64,000 bases of DNA from Sequoia sempervirens. Its lineage: Eukaryota > Streptophyta > Pinopsida > Cupressales > Cupressaceae. Of this stretch, positions 33,179-43,500 are shown in pieces. Made by a program: the position numbers and the translations under genes. The notes beneath the pieces are model-generated. The model worked only from the letters and a program-made list of their open reading frames with translations. It made no database searches and had not been told where the DNA came from. Each line of letters starts with the position of its first letter. Positions within the stretch are counted from its first letter, which is position 1. The stretch is from the NCBI GenBank assembly GCA_007258455.2, contig VDFB02358134.1, positions 216,117,565-216,181,564 of the forward strand. Direction: 5' to 3'.

Positions 33179-34371
33179 TGTTTATAATCTTGACAATTAA
33201 TTAAATATTTATTATTTAATTAATTTTTTAAAAAATCCTCTACATATGATTAAATCTAATTAATTTAATTATATTGTTCATTCATCTTATTTCTTCTTTC
33301 GTAATTAAATAAATTTATTTTATTTAATTATTTTCATACGTCCACTTAATTAATTAAATAAATACATTTTATTTATTTAAATTAATTATCATTGTTTGAA
33401 TTTAAATTAAATCTTTTGATTTAATTAAAGTTTAAATATTTCTCTTTCTTCTATTTTAAATTCTTCTTCTAATTAAATAAATATTTCATTTATTTAATTT
33501 CATAAAAGTGATTTAATTAAGTAAACCTTATTTAATTAAAGATCTTATGCTTTCTTTCTAAAATCACAACTAGATATTTTATTTAATTGTGAAATATTCT
33601 ATTTTCTTCTCATATTATAATTAAATATTTTATTTAGATATGATATCTTCTGCTTTTTTCAAAAATCCTGATTAAAGCTTTCTTCTGCTTTAAAAGCTTA
33701 ATTAAATATTTCATTTAATTAAGAAAAGCTGAATGTCATCCACAAATAAATAATTGAATTTTTAATTCATTATTTAACAACTTTTAAATCTTTCTTTTAT
33801 CTTTTTAAAGAAAGATGATTTCTTATCTTCTTATCTTTTCATCTTTCATAAAAATAGAAAAATCTTGTTTTTAGGTTTTCTTCTATTTTCTCTTCAGTTT
33901 CATCTATCTTCAGCCATTCGATCTGCCAGAAATTATCACAACTGTCAATCAAGACAACCAATCAGAATCATTCAAAAAACTCTATAAATACCTGTGTGAA
34001 TCTAAGCATTGGTAATAGGCAATTAATTAGAGTTCATGCATTTAATTCATTTAGCATTCTAATATCATAGCATCATGTTTACTTCAAGCATATTAGTTCA
34101 ATTCCATATCATAGCTTAATCTTGCATCATGCATCATATTTTAAATCTCGTTCTTTAGGAAGACAGTTTGTTGAGCCTAGCACATAAATCTGAGAGCAAA
34201 AGATGGAATCAACAAAAACACTGAAGATAGAGGACAATAAGACGACAATCGAAGCAGAATATTGAGTTTGCATTTACTTACCTTTTATTTTCTATTTTGA
34301 TACAATGTCTTATTGGTGTGTTTGAATATTATTTAATTCATTTCATTATTATGCATATTTCCCTATCTACA
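33179..34371 (+). repeat. 5' LTR of element C
   Basis: Starts TGTTTATAATC, ends TTTCCCTATCTACA (the last 14 bases are identical to the LTR end of D) and is followed by a PBS. The U3 is made of TTAATTAAATAAAT-type AT repeats. TATAAATA lies at 33983-33990. The left edge is less certain than the right. Confidence 0.7.
33983..33990 (+). promoter_or_regulatory. TATA box in the LTR of C
   Basis: TATAAATA in the context AACTCTATAAATACCTG, about 380 bp before the LTR end. Confidence 0.6.
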
Positions 34372-34374
34372 TTT

Positions 34375-34392
34375 TGGCGCCCACTGTGGGGC
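34375..34392 (+). promoter_or_regulatory. Primer-binding site of C
   Basis: TGGCGCCCACTGTGGGGC begins three bases after the LTR end. The TGGCGC start is usual for gypsy elements. The sequence GGCGCCCACTGTGGGGCC is also self-complementary in part (GGCCCC/GGGGCC-like), so it could fold. Confidence 0.7.
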
Positions 34393-36105
34393 CTTGCCCC
34401 ATTTTTAACATTTATCTGCAGGTTTTCTGACAGGATTTCGCGCTCTGGAATTCGACTTTCTGGCGAAAATTCTTGTTTTAGCATATCTGAGGGTTTCTGT
34501 AATGCATACAAGGGTTTATGAAGTGCATACAAGGCTTTTAATGATTTTTTTTTGCAGGTTTTATTGACTTGGTTTTGCAGATCTGTCAGTTTTTGGATAA
34601 AAACCCCAAATTTTACTAATTTCTTCATATCTTTTACACAGCTGCGAATTTTTCTACAATATTTTTACAAAGTCTTTTATATCATCTTAAGAGGTTACAG
34701 TAAAAAAATAGAGGGTTTATCATCATTTTTGTAGGAGTTATTGTAATTTTATGTTTTTTCATAAAATTGATTTGCTAGATGCAAATCGATGAATTTTTCA
34801 AAACTATTTACATTTTTGGAAAACTATTTAAATTATAATTGGGGTTTGTGTTTTACAGATTTAATTTTGAGGTCAAATACAATGCAAAAAGATCTGCTCT
34901 TCATTTTCTATATCATTTTCACAAATCCACGTTTTTTAGAGCAAAACAGAGATTTTTTCTGACTTCTTTACATTTCTGGAAAGCTCTCAGAAAATTAGCA
35001 AGGATATATTATTTGAGTTTTCATTTTTCAGATCAATAAAATCATCAAATAATAAAATCTAATTCGGCTATGTTAAAAACATGTATCTGAAATTGCAATT
35101 TTCTGATGAGTTTGTTTTTTTTCTTTTGCTGCATTATAATATTATTTTTTGATCTTGTAGGTGATCATAAGGAGCTCTAGTAGCAGAAATATCACTCACA
35201 ACAACAATTTGGAAAGCGAAAATAAGCAGGTGCACTTGTTTCATCCTTCATCTCTTAATCTTGTTTGTCACATCTTTCAATTTGGGACATAAAATCAAAT
35301 CTTGTTTGATCACATCATTGCAATTGGTTTAAAAAAAATCTTGTCTTCAATCACACTTCAAAAATTGGGTCTAAAATTAATCATTGTCTTCCATCACATC
35401 TTGATTTGGGGATAAAAAGAACAAGTGTTTGAATTTTTTTATAAACATTGCAATTTTTTTAAGGGAAATTAATCATTGTGAGTGTGAATCAAGTGTGTGT
35501 GTGATCACAAACACCTCACTTGGTTTGCTTTTGTCAAACCCTTTCTAGGAGGCCTGCTAGGGGATTTCATCACCCCTGGGGACGACCTCAATCGAAGTGT
35601 GAATCGAAAGACACGCTTGTTTGGAAGTTAAATTTTTTGTCACTCTTGGCTAAGCCCCAAAGAACTTTATACCTTTGGGAAGTGAAGGTGAAGGGTGGGT
35701 TACCCCTTTCTCCCGGCTGTGTGGCAAGATTTTTGCTTTCAAATCATCCTTAGTCAACCTTGTGCAGACTAGCTTGAGACCTAATTGGCCATACCCCACT
35801 TGACTAGTCATAGGGCTTGTTGATGTGTCTTCCATGTGTGCTTGTTTAATAATCATTATTACATTATTCAAATTTCAAAATTCAAACTTACTTATGTGTC
35901 TTGCATGAGTGATTTATGGTTGTACATGTGTGATTCATTTAAACATTGTCCAATCAAGCTAAAAACCAAACACATAAAGTCACTCTACACATTCTTCCAA
36001 CACATTCATATCCAATCACCATCAACCCTAATCAATCCAAGTCTTCCAATCTAATATTCCACATCATCACTATCACCAACCTAGTCCTAGTCACCAATTA
36101 TCAAA
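34393..36105 (+). other. Leader of element C
   Basis: 1.7 kb without a supported ORF. It holds loose repeats of 'tgcatacaaggg' (34500-34540), T-rich spacers, and the conserved hairpin at 35557-35579. Short frames here are chance. Confidence 0.5.
35557..35579 (+). ncRNA. Conserved leader hairpin, loop ATTTCATCA (element C)
   Basis: Arms CTAGGGG and CCCCTGG around the identical loop ATTTCATCA. Relative to A, T-A has become A-T at the third pair and a T-G wobble replaces a T-A pair. It is preceded by GGCCTG as in D. Confidence 0.7.
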
Positions 36106-38265
36106 ATGGTCATAATCATAAACAAGCCCAAATTCATAATCCAAGGGGGCACAACTAAGAATTCCTTTGATGGAAATATGAATGTAACCTCTTCTCCAAA
36201 AACAACATCATCCAAATTCAATATTTTTGAATTTTTTGAGAAGCCCAAATCTAAGCCATCAAATAAAATTGACCAATCTAATCCATCCACTTCTTCGCAT
36301 GCCAATGCCACATCAACACATCCATCAATATCACTGGAAGAACATAGGAGCCCAAGTCTACCTTGGCAAAAAAATCAAGAGCCTTTAAGTCTTAATGCCA
36401 CCTTTGACAAGGGAAATACCAATCTAGCACATGCACCCTATAACTTTATCATACCATCATCCAATCAAAATCAAAACCCTAAGCCAACACCTTCCACCTC
36501 TACACCTCCAACGGATGTGACCCAAGGGCTACGAGCAAGGAATCAACTGTCGCCATGTCATTCAACACGTATACCTGAACATACAAAAGAATCCTCAAAC
36601 ATCATGCCAAGTCCTTCAAGCCAACCATGTCATCCACAACCCCTTGAGCCAATTCCAGAGTCTCCCCTCGTAAGTCCAAGTCACCCTCTATCATGCTCCT
36701 ATGTTGTTGACCATCAAGAATATGACAAGTCTCTCCATGAGAAATCCCCTTCCACCTCCATTCCAATAAGTCATGAGGTATTTCAAGAGCACAATCCTAA
36801 ACATGTGGAAACATTACCCCCTCATCCACATAAAGATCAACACCCTCCCAATGATCCCATTCATAACATACCTAATATTGTTCATGATCAACCTTCCATC
36901 TTTGATCAAGACCCCTTTTATGATCAAGAAGACCATGATGATCCTCTTAGCCAACTTTATGCATTCCATGGTCAAGAGCCTATCACTTCACCTATCCATG
37001 AGCAAGAAACATCCCTTACTCCTATCTACCCCCTACCTAGTCCTATCCATGATCTATTAACATCCACTTCCTTTGATGAGACATATGCCTCCCAAGCACA
37101 CATAGAAGATCAAACAAATACATTGGATCTAAGTGAACACAATGCTAATCAAGATCCTAATGGTCCTCCATCACCCACTATCGACCCCATTGCAAGTCCT
37201 CCATCATATCTTGATGGTCTTTCCACCCTCATTCATGAATGTTCCTCCTTAGAACAACAAAAACCATTATCTTCCCTTGCTTCATCTTCTCCATCCAATA
37301 AGGAACTCATGTCTAGTGTTCCACCTACACCTAGTCTCATTGTCCATTGCACACTCCAAAACATGAACCACCAAGATAAAGGTTTAGACCTTCATGAACA
37401 AGGTATTTTGGAGCCTATCCATGTCAAAGTCCCTCCACGCTCTTATGGCCGTGGGCATACATCTCAAAGACACCAATCTCAAGATGTTGGTATTTCCTCC
37501 ATGCCTCCTAAGTCCACTTTCCATCATACAGCCTATCGTACACCCAAAACATATGTTGTCATTCCACCACCGTCATCCTATAAATGTCAAAAGCATGTGA
37601 CCATACACCTTCCACCATCCATTCTACCACCATTACTTCCAACTCCTAATATCCCTCGATCCACTCTACCACCATTGCTTCCAACTCCTAATATCCCTCC
37701 ATCTAATCTACGTCCACTTCTCCCAACACCTAATATCCCCATTATCCAATCCCCTTATCCCTCCATCCATAAATACCCTAACATTCCTAATCATGACCAA
37801 CAAATGCACACAGTGTATAAACATGAAGCTTCCACTCATTCCACCAAACCCAAGGGATTCAAAAGAAATAATTCCAATGCCTCTACCTATAAAGTCAAAA
37901 ATCCTAAGGGTTCTTGTGCCTTAGGACATCAATACAAAAAGTCAAAGAAAAATCCATCTAAAAAGTTATATAAGACCATACCTCCAAAAGTAAAGGCCAA
38001 AACTAAAATGGTTTGGGTACCTAAGAAAAAAGAAATCAAGTCAAATGAGGCATTCACATCACAAAAATCCCAACCATCCACTTCCATCCCACATTCTCAT
38101 TCCATTCAAAAGTCTCAAATTCCTAAAACCCACAAGCAAAATAAAAATCATAAAAATACTAAGTCTATGTGGGTACCTAAATCACTTCATCCACCACCTC
38201 CTAAGCAAACATCTCCATTGCTTCCTACACCCCATCCACATCAAAAGCTTCAATGTTTATCATAG
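36106..38265 (+). CDS. Unknown 719-residue disordered protein of element C
   Basis: An unbroken 719-codon frame from ATG 36106 (MVIIINKPKFIIQGG) to TAG 38263, in a region where every other long frame is broken. The protein is rich in Pro, Ser, His, Thr and Asn and should be disordered. Residues about 505-550 hold three repeats of PLLPTPNIP. Residues 590 onward are strongly basic (KSKKNPSKKLYKTIPPKVKAK), with MVWVPKKK and MWVPK repeated. The N-terminus has a short mixed region (FNIFEFFEKPKSKP). No capsid, zinc knuckle or catalytic motif is seen, so it is not a standard gag. The basic C-terminus could bind nucleic acid. It lies 527 bp after the leader hairpin, in the place of gag. The function is unknown. 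Confidence 0.6.
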   Translation: MVIIINKPKFIIQGGTTKNSFDGNMNVTSSPKTTSSKFNIFEFFEKPKSKPSNKIDQSNPSTSSHANATSTHPSISLEEHRSPSLPWQKNQEPLSLNATFDKGNTNLAHAPYNFIIPSSNQNQNPKPTPSTSTPPTDVTQGLRARNQLSPCHSTRIPEHTKESSNIMPSPSSQPCHPQPLEPIPESPLVSPSHPLSCSYVVDHQEYDKSLHEKSPSTSIPISHEVFQEHNPKHVETLPPHPHKDQHPPNDPIHNIPNIVHDQPSIFDQDPFYDQEDHDDPLSQLYAFHGQEPITSPIHEQETSLTPIYPLPSPIHDLLTSTSFDETYASQAHIEDQTNTLDLSEHNANQDPNGPPSPTIDPIASPPSYLDGLSTLIHECSSLEQQKPLSSLASSSPSNKELMSSVPPTPSLIVHCTLQNMNHQDKGLDLHEQGILEPIHVKVPPRSYGRGHTSQRHQSQDVGISSMPPKSTFHHTAYRTPKTYVVIPPPSSYKCQKHVTIHLPPSILPPLLPTPNIPRSTLPPLLPTPNIPPSNLRPLLPTPNIPIIQSPYPSIHKYPNIPNHDQQMHTVYKHEASTHSTKPKGFKRNNSNASTYKVKNPKGSCALGHQYKKSKKNPSKKLYKTIPPKVKAKTKMVWVPKKKEIKSNEAFTSQKSQPSTSIPHSHSIQKSQIPKTHKQNKNHKNTKSMWVPKSLHPPPPKQTSPLLPTPHPHQKLQCLS

Positions 38266-38690
38266 TGTGTGCAACCATTGGTCATGATTCCCTTCCATTT
38301 CACAACAATTCCACATACCTCCACCTCCTCATCCTTCAACTACTATCCCACATATCTTCCCAATCACCTCCCTATGGTCCATGCTTTTGCATAAACCTTT
38401 CATCCATCCTTTTGTATAAGTCCTATACAATCCACATCATAATCCACTATTCCCCATCCATTCTTGCATAAACCTTTCATAATCTGCCATCTACCTAATC
38501 CATCCCTTTCATATCATCCCTTACCAACATCTATGAGCATAATGGCACTTGACATGGTCCATGCAAGGAAATCCATATCTAGTGAGACTACCACCTTCCA
38601 TGGCACTAGAAACTTGAGTCCCTCCTATCCATATTCCCTTTCTATAAAAAAAAAACAAAAAAAAAGTAAAGAGAAATCCCTTTGTCCAAT
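38266..38690 (+). other. Non-coding region after the C ORF
   Basis: Pyrimidine-rich, with no ORF of note. An A-rich stretch (38645-38670) directly precedes the hairpin pair. Confidence 0.4.
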
Positions 38691-38715
38691 GGTGAAAACC
38701 TGGTAAATAGGCGCC
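38691..38715 (+). ncRNA. AAAA-bulge hairpin, copy C1
   Basis: GGTG pairs with CGCC (one T-G wobble), CCT with AGG, loop GGTAAAT, AAAA bulge on the 5' side. Confidence 0.55.
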
Positions 38716-38727
38716 CTGGATAAGTAC

Positions 38728-38758
38728 CATGATGAAAACCTAGCAAATAGACATCATG
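38728..38758 (+). ncRNA. AAAA-bulge hairpin, copy C2
   Basis: CATGATG (38728-38734) pairs fully with CATCATG (38752-38758). The AAAA bulge is kept; the inner stem CCT/AGA has one mismatch; the loop is AGCAAAT. The outer stem is the longest of the set and differs at several positions from C1. Confidence 0.6.
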
Positions 38759-40454
38759 CGTAGGTTGATCTTCTATGTCACTTACACTTGGGGGCACAAT
38801 GTCTTATCTATCTAACCTATCATTTTCATGTCATATCATTTCCATCCTACCTACCATCTTTAGCCATCATACATACCTATCAGATTGAGTCCACTTCATC
38901 CACCCTTCTTCTTTTGATCTTGATGAAGATATAGGGGCAAAATGTTGAAACATGGTTTGGATATCTTTTGATATACCTCATCCTTCCAAACAAGCCTATC
39001 ATTATCCTATTGTCATAAGTTTTGTCATGAAAAATCCTAAGTATTGTACCTAGAATGGGGCATGTTATTCCTATGCAACATAGTCTTTGGAAATCACATC
39101 CTTGCTCTCTTATGAGGCATACATCCATTCCATTCACTATGACTTATCATTTCCATCCATCCATATATCATGAACCTTTTATCCCTTATCCCATCACCCA
39201 CCCTTTCATCCATCAATCCCATCTATCTCCTTACACCTAGACTTGGTTTTCCCCTTGTCATTGGTCTCTAGCCCAAAGGCTACTCAAATTTTCATCCTTT
39301 GACACATCAAAATATTCTCCTATCCAAAAAATCAAAACATTTCAAAAATTCAAAAACATCAAAACATTTCAAAAATCCAAAAAAATCAAACATTTCAAAA
39401 ATCCAAAAAAATCAAAATATTTCATAAGTCCAAAAAAATGGAAAAAGGTCCCCAAAAATACAAAAAAATCAAATATCCAACAAAAATCCAAGCAATAAAA
39501 TCCATCCATCCAATTAATTCTTCCAATTTCATATACTTAATCCATCACCTCAATCCGATCATCCAACCAGTCAACCAAATCAATCATCTTCATCAAATCC
39601 ATTCATCCATACATCAAATCATCTTCAATCAATCCAAGCCATAATCCAAATGCAAGTCAATCCTTAATCCATACCAATCAAGTTGATCAATCTTGTCAAA
39701 TTATCCAATCACATCCTTTGGTCTCGATCCTAATCTTGTCGTAAACCAAATCAAATTCAATCAATCAATTATCATCATCCTTGTGTTGATCTAGGGACAT
39801 GTCGCTTCCCAACAATGACAACACTATCATCATCATCAATCAATCAATCAATCAACGGTTTACAGCTTGACAGGGGCAATTCCTTGTTTGTTTTTGTATC
39901 ATTTGTGCATGCTTTCTTTCTTGCTTGTGTGTTATCATTTTATCTTGCATTTGTATCAAATCCATATCATTCCAGCTAATATTCATATCTTGTGTGTGTT
40001 GGAATATCTTTTTGCATTATCCTTTGCATCTAAGGTCACATCATACCTTTTGTGCATTAGGACTTTAATGCTCTAAGTCTACTTCCTCATACGTCTAGAC
40101 AAGGTTGTATTACATTGGGGCATGAGACACATCGTCACCTTGGTCCTTATATCTTGGCGCATAACGTCTAGTGCTATATCAAACATCATGGTTGCTCACT
40201 TTCATTGTAGCATAACGTATCATTCGTATCCTTCATCCACTTTCTATCTTGCATCATTCGTCTTATCCCTCCCTTTATCATTTCATTTTGAGAGCCTACC
40301 CATGTTTGTTCAACCCACCTATCCTCTCGAGGGGGCATCATCATTCCATCGTCATCCTATCTTTCTATCATTATCCATTTTTCCTCTATCCATACCTTAA
40401 CTTCTTTGAAATGATGTTACTCGACACAAATCTCATCATCTCGAACATCATCTC
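38759..40454 (+). other. 3' region of element C
   Basis: Non-coding. Contains A-rich tandem repeats of about 24-26 bp ('caaaacatttcaaaaatcca', 39300-39480) and CATC/CAAT-rich stretches (39490-39850, including four CAAT units at 39836). All frames are short. It leads to the PPT. Confidence 0.5.
39300..39480 (+). repeat. A-rich tandem repeats, unit about 25 bp
   Basis: At least five copies of 'atcaaaacatttcaaaaatcc' with indels. Tandem repeats between the last ORF and the PPT are common in Tat-lineage elements; D has its own at 48899. Confidence 0.7.
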
Positions 40455-40468
40455 AAAGAGGGGAAAAA
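40455..40468 (+). promoter_or_regulatory. Polypurine tract before the 40469 LTR
   Basis: AAAGAGGGGAAAAA directly abuts TGTAGACATC. It shows that an element ending here used this LTR as its 3' LTR. Confidence 0.8.
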
Positions 40469-41471
40469 TGTAGACATCAAAAAATTGTCATCTTACGATA
40501 CCTTGTCACAACATTGCATCATTTAGACACCTTGTATCATGTTTTTCCCTAAGTACCCATGTCATCATCTAATTAGTTAAATAAATCTTATTTATTTGAC
40601 TAATTTCATTTATTCCTTCCTATGAATAATTCATCAATTCCTCTAATGTTAATTAAATAATTTATATTATTTAATTAATTAAATCATTTCCATCCATTCC
40701 TCTAATGTTAATTAAATAATTTATATTATTTAATTAATTAAATCATTTCTATTAATTCTTCTAATGTTAATTAAATAATTTATATTATTTAATTAATGAA
40801 ATCATAAATCCAGCATTAATTAAATAAATCAAATATTTATTTAATTAATAAAATCTTAAAATATCTTCTCGCTTTCTTTCCAAATTTGAACTCATGTGCA
40901 TCTAATTAATTAATTTAATTAGATAATTCATCAAATTTCCTTCTCATCTTTTCAGGATTTATTTCCTTTGAAAGAGAATCAAAATCTTATCTTATCTTGT
41001 TTTATTTCCTCTTTGATCAAATAAAACAAAAATAAAATCATTATCAATCTTATCAAATCTTATCTCTGTCTACATCGAAAATCTATAAATCAAACCTTTC
41101 ACAAGCCATTTGGATCGAATCTTCAGACATCCTTATGCTGTCAAAATCATTCTTCGATCGAATCTTCTTCTAGCATCTTCACTCTGTCAAAATCAGTCTT
41201 CAATCGCCATCTATCATCTTTATTAGGTTGTTATGCTACAGAATTGAGCAACCAACATTCTTCCAACAATCAACCTTCAAAATCTTGCATCCTTGTGCAG
41301 GTGGAGAAGAGCCATGGAGATCAATCAACACTAGTTTGAAAATCGGTTTGCAATTTCTTTGTTTACTATTTTTATTTTCATTCTAGTTTGTACTTTATGG
41401 TGCTTGATAGGATTTAATTTATTTATTGTCTTCAATACATTTAAACTCTTTGATTTATTTCCCTATCTACA
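40469..41471 (+). repeat. LTR shared between C (3') and D (5')
   Basis: Starts TGTAGACATC and ends CCCTATCTACA. It has a PPT directly before and a PBS directly after, so it can serve as the end of one element and the start of the next. TATAAAT lies at 41084-41090. The U3 holds three 59-bp repeats (40641-40810). Confidence 0.8.
40641..40810 (+). repeat. Three 59-bp AT-rich palindromic repeats in U3
   Basis: Copies begin at 40641, 40700 and 40759, each with CTAATGTTAATTAAATAATT followed by TATATTATTTAATTAA, an almost perfect palindrome. In U3 such repeats may act as enhancer-like units; this is inferred. Confidence 0.8.
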
Positions 41472-41474
41472 TTT

Positions 41475-41492
41475 TGGCGCTCACCATGGAGC
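41475..41492 (+). promoter_or_regulatory. Primer-binding site of D
   Basis: TGGCGCTCACCATGGAGC, three bases after the LTR end. It differs from the PBS of C at four positions, but the complementary halves vary together (CCCACTGTGGGG versus CTCACCATGGAG). Confidence 0.7.
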
Positions 41493-41599
41493 CTATGCCC
41501 CCATTTTAGACTTCTTTCTGGTAGGTTTTCTTGCAGGTTTTTCTTGCAGGTTTTTTGACATTCGGCAGCGCGTCTGGGAGAGTCGAAAATTTTCTGTTT

Positions 41600-41895
41600 T
41601 GCAGGTACTGTAGTGCATATGAAGACTATTTCGGCGCATAGGAGAATTTTTGAAGAGCATTTAGGGGACAAAATGGCGCATCTGGGGATTTCTGAAGAGC
41701 ATTTAGGAGTTTAATTATCGCATATAGGTTCTGTTCCTGCGCATTTAGTCTCTATTTTTGTGCATTTAGACTCTATTTTTGCGCATTTGTGTTCTGTTAT
41801 TGCGCATCTGAGTTCTGTTTTTGTGCATTGGGGTTATGTTATCATCTAGCTTCTGTTTTTGTGCATCTGGGTAACAGAGTCGCGCATGTGGGTTG
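41600..41895 (+). repeat. Leader minisatellite of D
   Basis: About ten degenerate units of 22-30 bp built on 'gcgcatttagattctgtttt'. It sits in the same place as the minisatellite of A but has a different sequence. Confidence 0.7.
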
Positions 41896-42800
41896 TAACA
41901 AAAATTCTGAGTCTGACGCCTTCCGCAGACAAAATTTCTTTCCTTTTTTTGTTGGTTTTAAAATGAATCAATCTAGGATAGCCACCACATCTTTATCATG
42001 CAGTTAAAATGAACCCCATGTCTGTTGTGAAGCAAAATCTTCACTTAGATTAAATCATTTTTTATTTTGGTGCACCTAAAATGAATATGTCTACTCTTTT
42101 TGACTGTGTTTGAAAGTGGTAGGTGATTATGCTCTCACCCTGTGCAAACTAGGTGATCAAAAAGTCAGACCCACTTTTCCTTGTGTAACCTTGACTTGAT
42201 AATCGAAGTATCCTCTCCCCTTGCGCACTTGTGCGATCCTGGGTGTAAGAGAAATGGTTATTAACTCTAGAAATTGGGCCTGCTTGGGGATTTCATCACC
42301 TCAATGCAACTCAAACCGGCAACGGAGCTAAGGCCAAGCTACCCCCGACCGGTATATAAATGTAAACCTTAAGGGAAAACCTAAGGTTGCTTGTACGGAT
42401 GTGTCATACGGATGGAGTTGTACTCCCTTAAACCCTGTTGAGCTTAACCTCTTCAGGCTGGAGTGCCACCTTAATGGTGATTAATCTCTTGCCCCATGTA
42501 TGGCCACTCGAATGGGGGTCCCGAATTAAAAACCATTGTTTAGAAAGCCAAAAAACCTTCTATCTGCTAGTCCAGCACCGGTCGGTGTGAAGTCTTCCAC
42601 ACTTTCGCAGTCTTTAGTAGAGGTGATCAACTCGCCATGGGAGTTTCATGGGGGTTGGAAGCTTGGTTGGCCTAAGAAGAGAGTGCACTGTAAGGGGGAG
42701 CCGTGCAGCCAAGCTTCTGAATTCACACGCTACTGATATGTGGTTGGGGAAACCCACGTGGAATCTAGCGGATATTGTCCTGGCCTAACTTAAGTCATGC
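41896..42800 (+). other. Leader of D
   Basis: Non-coding, holding the conserved hairpin (42283-42305), TATATAAA at 42353-42360 and TGTACTCC near 42420. Frames such as 42536-42736 are unsupported. Confidence 0.5.
42283..42305 (+). ncRNA. Conserved leader hairpin, loop ATTTCATCA (element D)
   Basis: Arms CTTGGGG and CCTCAAT around the same loop: six of seven pairs, one a G-T wobble. The outermost pair is lost. Confidence 0.65.
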
Positions 42801-43500
42801 TTGTCTTATTCTGCGCTTGGTTACGATCAACTTAAATCAGATTGTTTCTTGTGTTTTCAAGAACATGATAAGTCTAAGTTTTTGACTTGCAACAAAAACA
42901 TTGTAAACGATGGTGTGGTCGATGCAAACCATGTCTCGAATAAGCCATTTGTTCTGAGTACTCCAAATACTCCTCGTAACAATAATTACAACAATGTCAA
43001 TTCTGTCACGAATCAAGGAAACAATCCTCCCCCCCCAAGGAACCACATGAATCAAAATCCTACTCTCAATCAAGGGACTGTCAGCAATCAAAATTACCGT
43101 GGAAACAACAACAACAACAACACCTTAGGGAATACCTCAAACACAAACCCACAACGCTTTTCATTCTTCTCTAGTAAAAGAACTTTCACTCCACTAGGAC
43201 AATCCTTGGAATCTTCTTTCAAAGAGGTTATGGAAAAAAATGTGCTAACTTTACCACCTCAACGCAATTATGAACCTAGTGTAAAACCTCCATCATGGAA
43301 CGAGGCTTATTATTGTGACTATCATAGGTGCTGAGGTCATCGTACAAACAACTGTCAAGCTTTGAAGCATGCTATTCAAGACCTCATTGACAATGGCACT
43401 ATCACAGTAGAAGGACAACAAAAATCCAATGAAGATCACCAAGCATTTCACAATCCTTTGCCAAATTATCAAAAGGGAGAGGCTTCTGATAAAAATGTGA
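42801..43500 (+). pseudogene. gag remnant of D (nucleocapsid only)
   Basis: The frame enters at KNIVNDGVVDANHV, which corresponds to the part of A's gag after the capsid domain. An Asn/Pro-rich linker follows (NQGNNPPPPRNHMN, GNNNNNNTLG), then the knuckle-like motif CDYHRC-stop-GHRTNNC near 43320 and KHAIQDLIDNGTI. The stop inside the knuckle (TGA at 43332) stands where a Trp codon is likely. All sequence before this, including the capsid, is absent; the leader runs straight into it, so about 2.5 kb relative to A is deleted. Confidence 0.75.

Larger units (their letters stand above)
33179..40468 (+). mobile_element. Non-autonomous Tat-like element C
   Basis: LTR (33179-34371), PBS, 1.7-kb leader with the conserved hairpin, one long ORF (36106-38265), paired hairpins, A-rich repeats and a PPT at 40455-40468. 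No gag capsid, protease, RT or integrase is present. The leader and 3' signals are shared with A and D, so it was probably mobilised by Tat enzymes. The LTR after its PPT (40469) is of a different sequence from its 5' LTR, so the unit is a recombinant, or its true 5' LTR has been exchanged. Confidence 0.6.

Noticed and set aside
39836..39855. CAAT run as a regulatory site
   Set aside because: A short microsatellite in a CATC/CAAT-rich region with no promoter nearby.
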